In this document: piece by piece, positions 1-7,889 of the stretch
Layout of the letters: each line of letters opens with the position of its first letter
How positions within the stretch are numbered: position 1 is the first letter of the stretch
NCBI RefSeq assembly: GCF_019802085.1
Contig: NZ_JAHVHV010000006.1
Location: 1-64,000, forward strand
DNA: 64,000 bases
Origin: Ferrimonas balearica
Lineage (GTDB): Bacteria; Pseudomonadota; Gammaproteobacteria; Enterobacterales; Shewanellaceae
Direction: 5' to 3'
The notes under the pieces: generated by a model
What the model saw: only the letters and a program-made list of their open reading frames with translations
Databases searched by the model: none
What the model was told of the DNA's origin: nothing
Program-made: the position numbers and the translations under genes

Positions 1-138
1 GACCTACTCAATGAATACTGAATTAACTTGGTGTCACTCAGTTAGCATTGAGATAAATGATGAAATCTCAATCCCGCGTGAGTGCCCACACAGATTGTCT
101 GACTAATTGTTAAAGAGCGTTGCCTCTCTCAAGGCAGG
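1..138 (-). other. 5' leader of an rRNA operon (16S gene just beyond the left edge)
   Basis: Read on the minus strand, this stretch matches the conserved gammaproteobacterial leader between the rRNA promoter and 16S: a boxA (106-119), then the hallmark phrase CAATCTGTGTGGGCACTC, then a stem formed by ATTGAGAT (47-54) and ATCTCAAT (65-72). In E. coli the mature 16S 5' end lies roughly 150-200 bases after boxA, so the 16S gene should begin some tens of bases left of base 1 (inference). murI directly upstream of an rRNA operon is the same arrangement as murI-rrsB in E. coli. No mature rRNA sequence is inside the window. Confidence 0.85.
106..119 (-). promoter_or_regulatory. boxA antitermination element of the rRNA leader
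   Basis: The minus strand reads CGCTCTTTAACAAT, differing from the boxA consensus TGCTCTTTAACA by one base. BoxA in nascent rRNA binds NusB/S10 and makes the rRNA transcript resistant to Rho. It lies about 26 bases downstream of the proximal rRNA promoter. Confidence 0.85.
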
Positions 139-144
139 AGGCGC

Positions 145-172
145 ATTCTACGCTTTCCTCCGTCGTCGTCAA
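145..172 (-). promoter_or_regulatory. rRNA operon promoter, proximal
   Basis: On the minus strand a -35 TTGACG (167-172), a 16-base spacer and a -10 TAGAAT (145-150) are followed directly by GCGCCTCC, the GC-rich discriminator typical of stringently controlled rRNA promoters. Transcription would enter the boxA-containing leader. Confidence 0.85.
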
Positions 173-283
173 GGGCCGCTTTGAACTTTCCCATCCGACC
201 GTCGACATTTTAACCAGCACCCCTTGGGGCCCTCTGGCAGCGCAGCGCTTTGTTTCCCGCTGTGCCCCGTCGACAGGGAGCGC

Positions 284-311
284 ATTATAGGGCGGGATTC
301 GGCGCCGGCAA
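284..311 (-). promoter_or_regulatory. rRNA operon promoter, distal
   Basis: On the minus strand a -35 TTGCCG (306-311), a 16-base spacer and a perfect -10 TATAAT (284-289) are followed by GCGCTCCC. It is about 139 bases upstream of the proximal promoter and begins some 70 bases after the murI stop, so the operon has tandem promoters like E. coli rrn P1/P2. The rest of 173-283 shows no ORF I would support. Confidence 0.8.
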
Positions 312-384
312 GGGGGATTTGTCGAATTTCTTACTGAGTGACCAAACATCCATCAGGATGGGTGTTTCACGGTCAATGTGGTGT

Positions 385-1191
385 TCAAAACAGCGCTTTT
401 TCGTGGGTGGAGAGCCCTTGCTTCGCCAAATAAGCATTTAATGCCGCCCCGGGCGCCGTGCCGGTATGGATAAAGACGCCTTGAGGCTTATCGCCCGTTA
501 GCGGCTTATCCGTGGCCAGCAACTGACTCACGCGACGGGCGATGGCCGCCCCGGAGTCCACCAGACGTACCTGGGGCCCCAGGGCCTGGGCGATCTCCTC
601 CTTAAGAAGCGGGAAGTGGGTGCAACCCAGCACCACCACATCCGGACGGAGATCGCCTTGAGTAAAAGGGGTGAGGATCCGGGCCACCTCGCCGGTGGCA
701 ACGCTCTGCCCATTGAGTTTGGCCTCCGCCAGGCGCACCAGCTCGCTGCTGCCCAGACGCAGCAACTGGCAATCCGCGGCAAAGTCCGCCGCCAGCTGAT
801 CGGTATAGGGGCGCTGGACGGTGCCCGGGGTGGCCAACAAACCGATGACCTTCTGGTAGCTCAGTGCCGCCGCCGGCTTGATGGCGGGCACGACGCCCAC
901 CACCGGGCAGGGGATGGCCGCGCGCAGGGCCTCCAGCACAAGGGTGCTGGCGCTGTTACAGGCGATCACTACCAGATCGATGGGGTGGGCCTCGACCTGT
1001 TGTCGAATCAGCGCAACACAGCCATCAATCAGTTCGGTCGGAGCCAGCTCGCCATAGGGAAAGCGAGCGTTGTCCGCCAGGTAGCGTACCGGACGGTCGG
1101 GAAGCGCCTGACGGATGTGCTCATGGATGGTCAGGCCCCCCAGTCCAGAGTCAAAGATTAAGATGGCGCCCATGGGGTGTTCAGTATTCAT
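385..1191 (-). CDS. murI: glutamate racemase
   Basis: MurI interconverts L- and D-glutamate without cofactor and supplies D-Glu for peptidoglycan in the cytoplasm. The 268-residue protein has the Asp/Glu racemase fold signatures: FDSGLGG (Asp14), ADNARFPYG, ACNSAST with catalytic Cys78, and GCTHFPLL with catalytic Cys190. The family motif VDSGAAIARR near the C-terminus is also present. Two ATGs are possible (1191 and 1173, residue 7); neither has a clear Shine-Dalgarno, and the longer form is given. It is divergent from trmA and lies immediately upstream of an rRNA operon, as in enterobacteria. Confidence 0.95.
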   Translation of the reverse strand: MNTEHPMGAILIFDSGLGGLTIHEHIRQALPDRPVRYLADNARFPYGELAPTELIDGCVALIRQQVEAHPIDLVVIACNSASTLVLEALRAAIPCPVVGVVPAIKPAAALSYQKVIGLLATPGTVQRPYTDQLAADFAADCQLLRLGSSELVRLAEAKLNGQSVATGEVARILTPFTQGDLRPDVVVLGCTHFPLLKEEIAQALGPQVRLVDSGAAIARRVSQLLATDKPLTGDKPQGVFIHTGTAPGAALNAYLAKQGLSTHEKALF

Positions 1192-1293
1192 TGCAATTGG
1201 CTGGCCCTGATCCTACTGAAAGCACAGGCCGTTGTCGCGGCCTGCCCGGAAGTGGCCAAAGCAGTCATACTGAAACCCAGAGCGTCATTGGTA

Positions 1294-1322
1294 CTGGACT
1301 TGGCGGCGGGGCTGATTAGAAT
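1294..1322 (+). promoter_or_regulatory. candidate trmA promoter
   Basis: A -10-like TAGAAT (1317-1322) lies 34 bases upstream of the trmA ATG, with a weak -35-like CTGGAC (1294-1299) 17 bases before it. The -35 match is poor, so this is only a candidate. Confidence 0.3.
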
Positions 1323-1356
1323 TTGCCCCCTTTGACGTTGCCCTGTGGAGACCCTC

Positions 1357-2448
1357 ATGGATCTGGCTGCCCTCGATCCCCGACAGTATGACCAACAGCT
1401 TGAGGCCAAGTGTGAGCGCATGCGCGCCATGTTCGCCCCCTTTGCTGCCCCTGAGCTGGAGGTGTTCCGCTCCGAGCCGGCGCACTACCGTATGCGGGCA
1501 GAGTTCCGGGTTTGGCACGATGGCGACGATCTGGACTACATCATGTTCGATCAAGTCCAGCAGGCCAAGGTGAAAGTCGAGCAGTACCTGCCCGCCAGCC
1601 CACTCATCAACGAGTACATGCCCAAGCTGATGGCGGCGCTGCGGCCCAACCCCATCCTGCGCCGCAGACTGTTTCAGGTGGACTTTCTCTCCACCCTGAG
1701 CGGCGAGCTGGTGATCAGCCTGCTCTACCATCGTCAGTTGGACGACGAATGGGCGGCGGCCATCAATGAACTGCGGGCCCAGTGGGGCCATCGGGTGCAC
1801 TTTATCGGTCGCGCCCGCAAGCAGAAGCTGACCCTCGAACAGGACCACGTCGAAGAGGTACTGACGGTCCATGGCCGACCCTACCACTACCGTCAAATTG
1901 AGAACTCCTTTACCCAGCCCAACGGCAAGGTGGCGGAGCAGATGCTGGAGTGGGCGGTGGACGTCACCCGCGACAGCAGCGGCGACCTGCTGGAGCTGTA
2001 CTGCGGCAACGGCAACTTCTCCGTTGCTCTGGCCCAGAACTTCCGCAAGGTGCTGGCCACCGAACTGGCCAAACCCTCGGTGGAAGCCGCCCAGTACAAC
2101 ATCGCCAAGAACGGCGTCGACAACCTGACCATCCTGCGCATGTCCGCCGAGGACTTTACCGACGCCATCAACGGTGTCCGCGCCTTCCGACGCCTCAAGG
2201 GGATTGAGCTGGGCGACTACGACTGCAATACCATCTTTGTCGATCCGCCCCGCTCCGGGCTGGACCCGGCTACCGAGAAGATGGTGCAGGGGTACGACCG
2301 CATCCTCTACATCTCCTGCAACCCGGATACCCTGCTGGAGAACCTGAACACCCTTGGGCAGACCCACAAGATCACCCGATTGGCGCTGTTCGACCAGTTC
2401 CCCTACACCCACCATATGGAAGCGGGTGTGCTGCTGGAGCGCCGCTAA
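1357..2448 (+). CDS. trmA: tRNA (uracil-5-)-methyltransferase TrmA
   Basis: TrmA uses S-adenosylmethionine to make m5U54 (T54) in the T-loop of nearly all tRNAs. The 363-residue product aligns along its length with E. coli TrmA from memory: [15 protein letters not shown] near the N-terminus, the SAM-site segment [11 protein letters not shown], the DPPRSGLD motif at about residue 296, and ISCNPDTL with catalytic Cys321. I chose ATG 1357 rather than the upstream in-frame GTG 1345 because GGAG (1347-1350) sits six bases before it. The gene is monocistronic, ending at a terminator shared with convergent fabR. Confidence 0.96.
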   Translation: MDLAALDPRQYDQQLEAKCERMRAMFAPFAAPELEVFRSEPAHYRMRAEFRVWHDGDDLDYIMFDQVQQAKVKVEQYLPASPLINEYMPKLMAALRPNPILRRRLFQVDFLSTLSGELVISLLYHRQLDDEWAAAINELRAQWGHRVHFIGRARKQKLTLEQDHVEEVLTVHGRPYHYRQIENSFTQPNGKVAEQMLEWAVDVTRDSSGDLLELYCGNGNFSVALAQNFRKVLATELAKPSVEAAQYNIAKNGVDNLTILRMSAEDFTDAINGVRAFRRLKGIELGDYDCNTIFVDPPRSGLDPATEKMVQGYDRILYISCNPDTLLENLNTLGQTHKITRLALFDQFPYTHHMEAGVLLERR

Positions 2449-2458
2449 GCCATTACGA

Positions 2459-2485
2459 AAAAGGGGAGCCTCAGGCTCCCCTTTT
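2459..2485. terminator. bidirectional terminator between trmA and fabR
   Basis: Perfect 12-bp stem (A4 G4 AGCC / GGCTC4 T4) with a TCA loop; the A and T tracts make it a Rho-independent terminator on both strands, serving the convergent trmA and fabR. Confidence 0.9.
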
Positions 2486-2500
2486 GGATGGCGCGGCCGG

Positions 2501-3094
2501 TCAGAGTGCCGCGCCCCCTTTGACGATCATCCGCAGCTGCAGGACCAGGCGCTCCGCCAGCACCTTGCGCTTCTTCGGTGTCATGTCCAAGGCTTCGGCG
2601 CCGGCACTGAACACCAGGATCACCATGGCTTCGGCCTGAGCGTGCGCCACCTCGACGGTCAGCCCGGCGTTGGCCTGCAGGTATTCCATCAGCTCGGCAA
2701 TGAAGTGTTCGATCTCCCGCTGCACCGCGGAGCGGAACGCCGCCGAGGTGCCGGAGCGCTCACGCAGCAACAGGCGAAACACATTGGGGTTGGAATCGAT
2801 GAACTCCAGGAAGGTCTCGATGGACACCCGGATGATGCTGCCCCCCTGGGCCGCCCGTTGCCGGCCTTTACGCATCAACTGGCGCAGGGTCAGCCCCCCT
2901 TCGTCCACCATGGTCAACCCCAGCTCTTCCATGTCTTTGAAGTGGCGATAGAAAGAGGTTGGCGCGATGCCCGCTTCTCGGGCCACTTCCCGCAGGCTCA
3001 GGCTGGAGAAACTGCGTTCGGCGCTGAGCTGGTTGAAGGAGGCCTCCACCAGCGCACGGCGCGTCTTTTCTTTCTGCTGGGCTCGGATCCCCAT
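2501..3094 (-). CDS. fabR: TetR-family unsaturated fatty acid repressor FabR
   Basis: FabR senses the saturated/unsaturated acyl-ACP or acyl-CoA balance and represses unsaturated fatty acid genes. The 197-residue protein is very close to E. coli Fab[19 protein letters not shown] start, helix-turn-helix region [19 protein letters not shown] at about residues 35-53, and the ligand-domain segment [22 protein letters not shown] 3094 was chosen because it matches the family N-terminus; an ATG at 3115 is in frame but upstream. It is divergent from a fatty-acid desaturase with a likely operator between them, as in the DesT/desaturase logic of pseudomonads, so it probably controls that gene. Confidence 0.93.
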   Translation of the reverse strand: MGIRAQQKEKTRRALVEASFNQLSAERSFSSLSLREVAREAGIAPTSFYRHFKDMEELGLTMVDEGGLTLRQLMRKGRQRAAQGGSIIRVSIETFLEFIDSNPNVFRLLLRERSGTSAAFRSAVQREIEHFIAELMEYLQANAGLTVEVAHAQAEAMVILVFSAGAEALDMTPKKRKVLAERLVLQLRMIVKGGAAL

Positions 3095-3198
3095 GATGTC
3101 GTTCCCGTTCGGCAAATCAGCAAGATAGTAACCTGTTCCCTGCCTTTTCGCATCCCGACCTCCGTCGCGCTTGCTTTTTCGGCGTTTCTGAAGAAAAT

Positions 3199-3216
3199 GG
3201 CTAACAGTTGTAAGCT
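3199..3216. promoter_or_regulatory. candidate FabR operator
   Basis: GGCTAACAGTTGTAAGCT is an 18-base imperfect dyad in the fabR/desaturase intergenic region, 18 bases before the desaturase ATG. Its core (GCT-n-ACA-nn-TGT-n-AGC) resembles the FabR palindrome reported upstream of E. coli fabA and fabB (AGC-n-n-ACA..TGT-n-n-GCT as I remember it). Function as an operator is inferred from position and similarity. Confidence 0.5.
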
Positions 3217-3233
3217 GAAAACATTATTCCAAC

Positions 3234-4355
3234 ATGTCCGATAACAAGCCCCGTCTGATCCTGGTTAACAATCTGCTGTTCGCGCTCACCCTGCTGGGTG
3301 CCCTGGTGCTGGTACCCCTTTACGGTTTCCTGGTGGGTTACCAGGCCGAAGCCCTCTGGGTCGCCCTGCTGTTCTGGCTCTGGAGTGGCATCTCCATCAC
3401 CGCCGGTTACCATCGGCTTTGGTCCCACAAAGCCTGGCAGGCCCACCCGGTGGTCCAGTGGCTGCTGGCCATTGGCGGCGCCATGGCGTTGCAGAACAGC
3501 ATCCTGCACTGGAGCTCCGATCACCGTCGCCACCACAAACACGTGGACGACAACCAGCGCGACCCCTACTCCGCCGGTCGCGGCTTCTGGTTCAGCCACA
3601 TTGGCTGGATGCTGCGGGAGTACCAACCGCTGACCGAGTCCACCTACAACAACGTCCGGGATCTGCAGAAGAATGCGGTGGTGATGAACCAGCACAACCA
3701 CTACGGCAAGTGGGTGCTCGCCACCAACGTTGGCCTGCCGGCTTTGGTGGGCTGGTTCACCGGAGACGTGCTTGGCATGCTGTTGCTGGCCGGGGTACTG
3801 CGCCTGGTACTGGTGCACCACGGCACCTTCTTTATCAACTCCCTGGCCCACATCTGGGGCACCCAGCCCTTCAGCGATCAGCACAGCTCCCGGGACAACG
3901 GCGTGCTGGCACTGGTGACCTTTGGCGAGGGCTACCACAACTTCCACCACACCTTCGAGTACGACTACCGCAACGGGATCCGCTGGTGGCACTTCGACCC
4001 CACAAAATGGCTCATTCGCGGCCTGGAGAAGCTTGGCTTGGCCAAGGGGCTGCGCCGGGTGCCGGCCGATCGCATCGAGTCCGCTCGACTGGCGATGCAA
4101 CTGAAGTCCAGCCAACGTCTGTTAGCCGATCACCATACCGCCCAGGAGTGGCTGGCCAAGCTGGAAGCGGAGTACGATCATCTGCTGTCGCGCCTGCAAG
4201 CCTATTACGGTGAGAAGCAGCGCCAGCTCAAGCTGCACAAACACGAGCTGGACCGCAGTGCCCGCCAGCAACTGACCGAACTGCACCAGGCGTTTGAGCA
4301 GCAAAAGCGACAGTGGCAGAGCTTAAGGGCCCAGGCCCACGCCCAGCTCGCCTGA
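3234..4355 (+). CDS. acyl-CoA/acyl-lipid delta-9-type fatty acid desaturase
   Basis: Membrane-bound di-iron desaturase that introduces a double bond into saturated acyl chains using oxygen and an electron donor. The three histidine boxes are intact: HRLWSH at residue 60, HRRHHKH at 97 and HNFHH at 235, with two hydrophobic hairpins (about 10-50 and 165-205). The last 90 residues are charged, Gln/Lys/Leu rich and predicted coiled coil, an extension past the usual bacterial DesC core that is also seen in marine gammaproteobacterial homologues (recollection). It starts at ATG 3234 and is divergent from fabR, suggesting aerobic unsaturated-fatty-acid supply under FabR control. Confidence 0.92.
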   Translation: MSDNKPRLILVNNLLFALTLLGALVLVPLYGFLVGYQAEALWVALLFWLWSGISITAGYHRLWSHKAWQAHPVVQWLLAIGGAMALQNSILHWSSDHRRHHKHVDDNQRDPYSAGRGFWFSHIGWMLREYQPLTESTYNNVRDLQKNAVVMNQHNHYGKWVLATNVGLPALVGWFTGDVLGMLLLAGVLRLVLVHHGTFFINSLAHIWGTQPFSDQHSSRDNGVLALVTFGEGYHNFHHTFEYDYRNGIRWWHFDPTKWLIRGLEKLGLAKGLRRVPADRIESARLAMQLKSSQRLLADHHTAQEWLAKLEAEYDHLLSRLQAYYGEKQRQLKLHKHELDRSARQQLTELHQAFEQQKRQWQSLRAQAHAQLA

Positions 4356-4363
4356 CCCCAAAC

Positions 4364-4395
4364 CTCACCCGGCCCCTGGCCGGGTGAGTGCTTTT
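4364..4395 (+). terminator. terminator after the desaturase
   Basis: An 11-bp GC-rich stem CTCACCCGGCC / GGCCGGGTGAG with a CCT loop is followed by TGCTTTT. It lies just before the next gene's ribosome site, so it may only partly separate the two genes. Confidence 0.7.
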
Positions 4396-4412
4396 CATCC
4401 CAAGGAGGCCGC

Positions 4413-5288
4413 ATGGTTCCCAGCGTTCAGCAGTGGCAGGCCCAGGGCGAGTACTGGCATTGGCAGGGGCATCGGCTCTTCTATCGCCACCACAGCCGGC
4501 CGGGCAAACCCACACTGCTGCTGATCCACGGCTTCCCCTCCGCCAGTTGGGACTGGTGGGCCCTGTGGCCCGCCCTGTCCGAGCGCTTCACCCTGGTTGC
4601 GCCGGACCTGCTGGGTTTTGGCCTCAGCGACAAGCCTCACCCTCACGCCTATCGCATCGGCGAGCAGACCCAGCTGCTTCTGGAACTGATGACCCATCTG
4701 CAGATCGAGTCAGCAGCCCTGCTGGCCCACGACTACGGGGACACCGTGGCCCAGGAACTGCTGGCCCGCCAGCTTGAAGGGCACAGCCCGGTCCACTGGA
4801 CCGAGGTAACCCTGCTCAACGGTGGGCTGTTTCCCGAGGCCCATCAGCCCCTGCCGGTGCAGCGGCTGATGGCCGGTCCGCTCGGCCCCCTGCTGAGCAA
4901 GCTCTTGGGCCAGAACCGATTCGAAAAGAGCCTCAAACGGATCTGGGGTGAAACCCCGCCGGCCGAGGCGGAACTTGAGGTGCTGTGGCAGTTGCTGAAC
5001 CAGTGCAGCGGTCGGCAAGTGCTGCCGGCCCTGCTGCACTACATGGCGGAGCGCAAAGCCCATCGCGACCGCTGGGTGGGCGCCCTGCAACGCACCGAGG
5101 TGCCGGTCACCCTGATCGATGGCCTGGCGGACCCCATCTCAGGGGCCTCCCTGGTTCAGCGCTTTGCCGAGCTTTGCCCTCAGCATCGGTTGGTCACCTT
5201 GCCCGGTGTGGGTCACTACCCCCAACTGGAAGCCCCACAGCGGGTGCTGGATGCCCTGTTGGCTGAGTTTGGCTCTGAGTCCGGGTAG
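4413..5288 (+). CDS. alpha/beta hydrolase of the MEST / haloalkane dehalogenase-like type
   Basis: A 291-residue alpha/beta-fold hydrolase. The oxyanion segment LLIHGFPSASWDWW is followed by a nucleophile elbow AHDYGDTVAQELL in which Asp107, not Ser, takes the nucleophile position, as in haloalkane dehalogenases and epoxide hydrolases. The acid is probably in IDGLADP, and the catalytic His is H268 in GVGHYPQLE. The run NGGLFPE-x-H-x-PL, RWVGAL and HYPQLE are signatures I recall from mammalian MEST/PEG1. Strong ribosome site AAGGAGG (4402-4408) fixes the ATG. It is alone between two terminators; the substrate is unknown. Confidence 0.8.
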   Translation: MVPSVQQWQAQGEYWHWQGHRLFYRHHSRPGKPTLLLIHGFPSASWDWWALWPALSERFTLVAPDLLGFGLSDKPHPHAYRIGEQTQLLLELMTHLQIESAALLAHDYGDTVAQELLARQLEGHSPVHWTEVTLLNGGLFPEAHQPLPVQRLMAGPLGPLLSKLLGQNRFEKSLKRIWGETPPAEAELEVLWQLLNQCSGRQVLPALLHYMAERKAHRDRWVGALQRTEVPVTLIDGLADPISGASLVQRFAELCPQHRLVTLPGVGHYPQLEAPQRVLDALLAEFGSESG

Positions 5289-5298
5289 CCATCAAACG

Positions 5299-5325
5299 AA
5301 AAAAGGCGCCTGACGGCGCCTTTTT
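5299..5325. terminator. bidirectional terminator
   Basis: AAAAAGGCGCC stem with a TGAC loop and GGCGCCTTTTT, serving the plus-strand hydrolase and the convergent minus-strand lipoprotein gene. Confidence 0.9.
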
Positions 5326-5338
5326 CAATGCAATTGGG

Positions 5339-6661
5339 TTACTTCGAACGACCGAAATCGATGTCCACCCAGACCAGCCGCTGGTGGGAGCTCAGCGCCG
5401 GGTCGGGTTGTCCTTCGGCGTCGTAGAACCACTGGAAGCCGTCTTCCCCGTCCAGGGGCCAGAAGATCCCGCTGCCGGCGATGCTCAGGTCATTGTGGGC
5501 CAACACGTAGTCCATCCGTGCGCCGTACAGACCGGTCCACACCAGCGGGTGGTAGTGGTTGGAATCGGTCTGACCGGCGTAGAGATCGCCGGCGGTGCTG
5601 CCCGGGGTGTTGGGGTCGTAGTTGACGTTGCCGTTGTAGCGCAGCAGTTCGCTGTAGGTCAGCATCTGGGCCATGGCCCCGTTGTTCAAGCGGTGGCTCT
5701 GGCGTTCGCCCACGGTCACCGTCTTGGCGTAGTGGTCCTCGTCGTTGTTGAGGTTGCCCATCAACACGAAGGGGCGGCTCAGGTTCACTCCGCCGCGACG
5801 CCCTTCGTCGTCCACCAGGTAATCGGCATCGGAGGACTTGGAGCTGATGTAGTCGGTGATAAACCGCAGCTGGGCGCCGTTACGCTTGTGGTGGAAGTCG
5901 GAGTAGTCCGAGCCGTCCCGGGGCCACTGGGACTCGAGCTGGGTGGCCAGCAGGCTGATCTGGCGACCGTCCGGCAGGCGCATGGCCACGTCGACAAAGT
6001 TGGTGGACATGACGCTCATCGCTTCCCAGGTGTTCTGGTCCATGGCGCTGCCATCGGCGTGGTTGGGCTTGACCGCCTGGTTGACGTCCTGCCACTTGAA
6101 GTCACGGAAGGTGCGGGCATTGCCGGCGTCCAGGGGGTATTTGGACAACAGGACGAAGGCGTCCTGGCCGTGGAAATGGCCACGTCCCTGGGCGTCCTCG
6201 GGCAGCTGCCCTTCGCGGCCGTCGCCGTTGACGTCATGACCGGACATCCGGAATCCGGAGTTGGTGGTGGCCACCAGGTAGTGGGAGTAGCTGATGGGGT
6301 CAAGATCCGGCCCCTGGGCCACGGCCAGGTAGTTCTCCTGGAACAGGCGGATGGCGGTGTCGTCCGCCACCTCACCGAGCATGTCGGTGGAGAAGCCGGT
6401 CAGCAGCAGGACATCGGGTTGGCGCTCCTGGTAGCGCTGCTGGATCACCGCCGCCAGGTTACGCAGTCGCTCCGGCTGCTGCGCTGCGGGGGCACTGAGC
6501 TCACCCAGCAGCTGGTTGTAGCCCTGGCTGTTGTCGTAGGCCATGTCCACGTGGAAGGTGGCGAAACGCAGGGTGCCGGTAAAATTCTTGGTGGAGCTGG
6601 AATCGCTGCAGGCGCTGAGCAACAGCGCACACAGGGCCAGTCCGAGGGTTTTGAACTGCAT
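5339..6661 (-). CDS. exported lipoprotein of the endonuclease/exonuclease/phosphatase superfamily
   Basis: A 440-residue protein with a lipoprotein signal ending in LLLSAC (lipidated Cys18) and a low-complexity SDSSST linker. The mature part carries EEP-fold landmarks: FATFHVDMAYDN at the first strand, PDVLLLTGF (metal-ligand strand, though the usual Glu is replaced), VLMGNLNNDEDH for the Asn/Asp pair, and MDYVLAHNDL near the end with SSHQRLVWVDI as the final His motif. Family members include nucleases and phospholipid or sugar phosphatases; the substrate cannot be told. It likely sits in the periplasm or outer membrane. Monocistronic. Confidence 0.8.
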   Translation of the reverse strand: MQFKTLGLALCALLLSACSDSSSTKNFTGTLRFATFHVDMAYDNSQGYNQLLGELSAPAAQQPERLRNLAAVIQQRYQERQPDVLLLTGFSTDMLGEVADDTAIRLFQENYLAVAQGPDLDPISYSHYLVATTNSGFRMSGHDVNGDGREGQLPEDAQGRGHFHGQDAFVLLSKYPLDAGNARTFRDFKWQDVNQAVKPNHADGSAMDQNTWEAMSVMSTNFVDVAMRLPDGRQISLLATQLESQWPRDGSDYSDFHHKRNGAQLRFITDYISSKSSDADYLVDDEGRRGGVNLSRPFVLMGNLNNDEDHYAKTVTVGERQSHRLNNGAMAQMLTYSELLRYNGNVNYDPNTPGSTAGDLYAGQTDSNHYHPLVWTGLYGARMDYVLAHNDLSIAGSGIFWPLDGEDGFQWFYDAEGQPDPALSSHQRLVWVDIDFGRSK

Positions 6662-6792
6662 GGGAACTCCGTACTGCGAAAACCGGAGGGGCCGGTATGG
6701 GCGACAATCTAGCGCCCCGTCTGAGGGGGCTCAAGCCACCAAGTTGATTTGAGGGGAAATTTTGCCCAATTTTGTGGCCGGGATCCAGACAG

Positions 6793-6822
6793 GAGACGCC
6801 CTGAATGCCCATGGGGTATGAT
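6793..6822 (+). promoter_or_regulatory. candidate selD promoter
   Basis: A good -10 (TATGAT, 6817-6822) lies 29 bases before the selD ATG, with a weak -35-like GAGACG (6793-6798) 18 bases upstream. No other promoter in 6662-6851 looks better. Confidence 0.3.
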
Positions 6823-6851
6823 GCCCCTTCCCCGACGTAACGAGATTGCCC

Positions 6852-7889
6852 ATGAGCCCCATCAAACTCACCGAGTACAGCCACGGCGCCGGTTGCGGCT
6901 GCAAGATCAGCCCCAAGGTGCTGGACACCATCCTGGCCAGCCAGTTGCCCCAGGTGCCGGAGCCCCGGCTGGTGGTGGGCAACGCCTCCCGGGACGACGC
7001 CGCGGTGTACGCGCTGGATGAGCACACCGGCATCATCAGCACCACCGACTTCTTTATGCCCATCGTCGATGATCCCTTTACCTTCGGCCGCATCGCAGCC
7101 ACCAATGCCATCAGCGACATCTACGCCATGGGCGGCAACCCCATGATGGCCATCGCCATCCTCGGCTGGCCGGTCAATACCCTGGCCCCGGAGATCGCCC
7201 AGCAGGTGGTGGACGGCGGCCGAGCCGCCTGCCGCGACGCCGGGATCCCCCTGGCTGGAGGCCACAGCATCGACGCCCCGGAGCCCATTTTTGGCCTGGC
7301 GGTCACCGGCCAGGTGGCCCTGGACCGGCTCAAGCGCAACGACACGGCCCGGGCCGGGGATCGCCTCTACCTGACCAAACCTCTGGGGGTGGGGATCCTC
7401 ACCACGGCGCAGAAACAGAAGAAACTGGCGCCGGAGCACGAGGGGATCGCCATCGAGGCGATGTGTCAACTCAACACCATCGCCACCGCCCTGGCCCGCA
7501 TCGACGGCGTCTCAGCGCTGACCGACGTCACCGGTTTTGGTCTGGCGGGCCACCTTATTGAGGTGTGCCAGGGCGCAGACCTGCACGCCGAGCTCGACTT
7601 TGCTGCCCTGCCCCTGCTCGATCAGGTGGCCCACTACCTGGCCCAGGGCTGCGTCCCCGGGGGCACCGGCCGCAACTTCGACAGCTACGGCGAGCACCTG
7701 GGCCCCCTCAGCGACGAGCAGCGGGCCATCCTCTGCGACCCGCAAACCTCCGGAGGCCTGCTGGTGGCCGTCAGCGAGCACGCTGCCCCGGAGCTGGAGG
7801 CCTGCCTGGCCGCCGCCGGGCTGCCCCACGGCTGCATTGGCCGGCTGTCCGCCCCCAGCGACGGCCCCCGGGTGGAGCTGCGGGCATGA
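6852..7889 (+). CDS. selD: selenide, water dikinase
   Basis: SelD makes selenophosphate from selenide and ATP, the selenium donor for selenocysteine and for 2-selenouridine in tRNA. The 345-residue protein matches E. coli SelD throughout: [14 protein letters not shown] with the catalytic residue as ordinary Cys15 (not Sec) plus Cys17 and Lys18, then [35 protein letters not shown] and [13 protein letters not shown] 6852 gives the family N-terminus ([10 protein letters not shown]). The stop overlaps the mnmH start (ATGA), so the two are translationally coupled and selenophosphate goes at least to tRNA modification. Confidence 0.96.
   Translation: MSPIKLTEYSHGAGCGCKISPKVLDTILASQLPQVPEPRLVVGNASRDDAAVYALDEHTGIISTTDFFMPIVDDPFTFGRIAATNAISDIYAMGGNPMMAIAILGWPVNTLAPEIAQQVVDGGRAACRDAGIPLAGGHSIDAPEPIFGLAVTGQVALDRLKRNDTARAGDRLYLTKPLGVGILTTAQKQKKLAPEHEGIAIEAMCQLNTIATALARIDGVSALTDVTGFGLAGHLIEVCQGADLHAELDFAALPLLDQVAHYLAQGCVPGGTGRNFDSYGEHLGPLSDEQRAILCDPQTSGGLLVAVSEHAAPELEACLAAAGLPHGCIGRLSAPSDGPRVELRA

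Noticed and set aside
5384-6712. A 442-codon plus-strand frame opposite the EEP lipoprotein.
   Set aside because: Val/Gly/His-rich antisense shadow with no recognisable domain.
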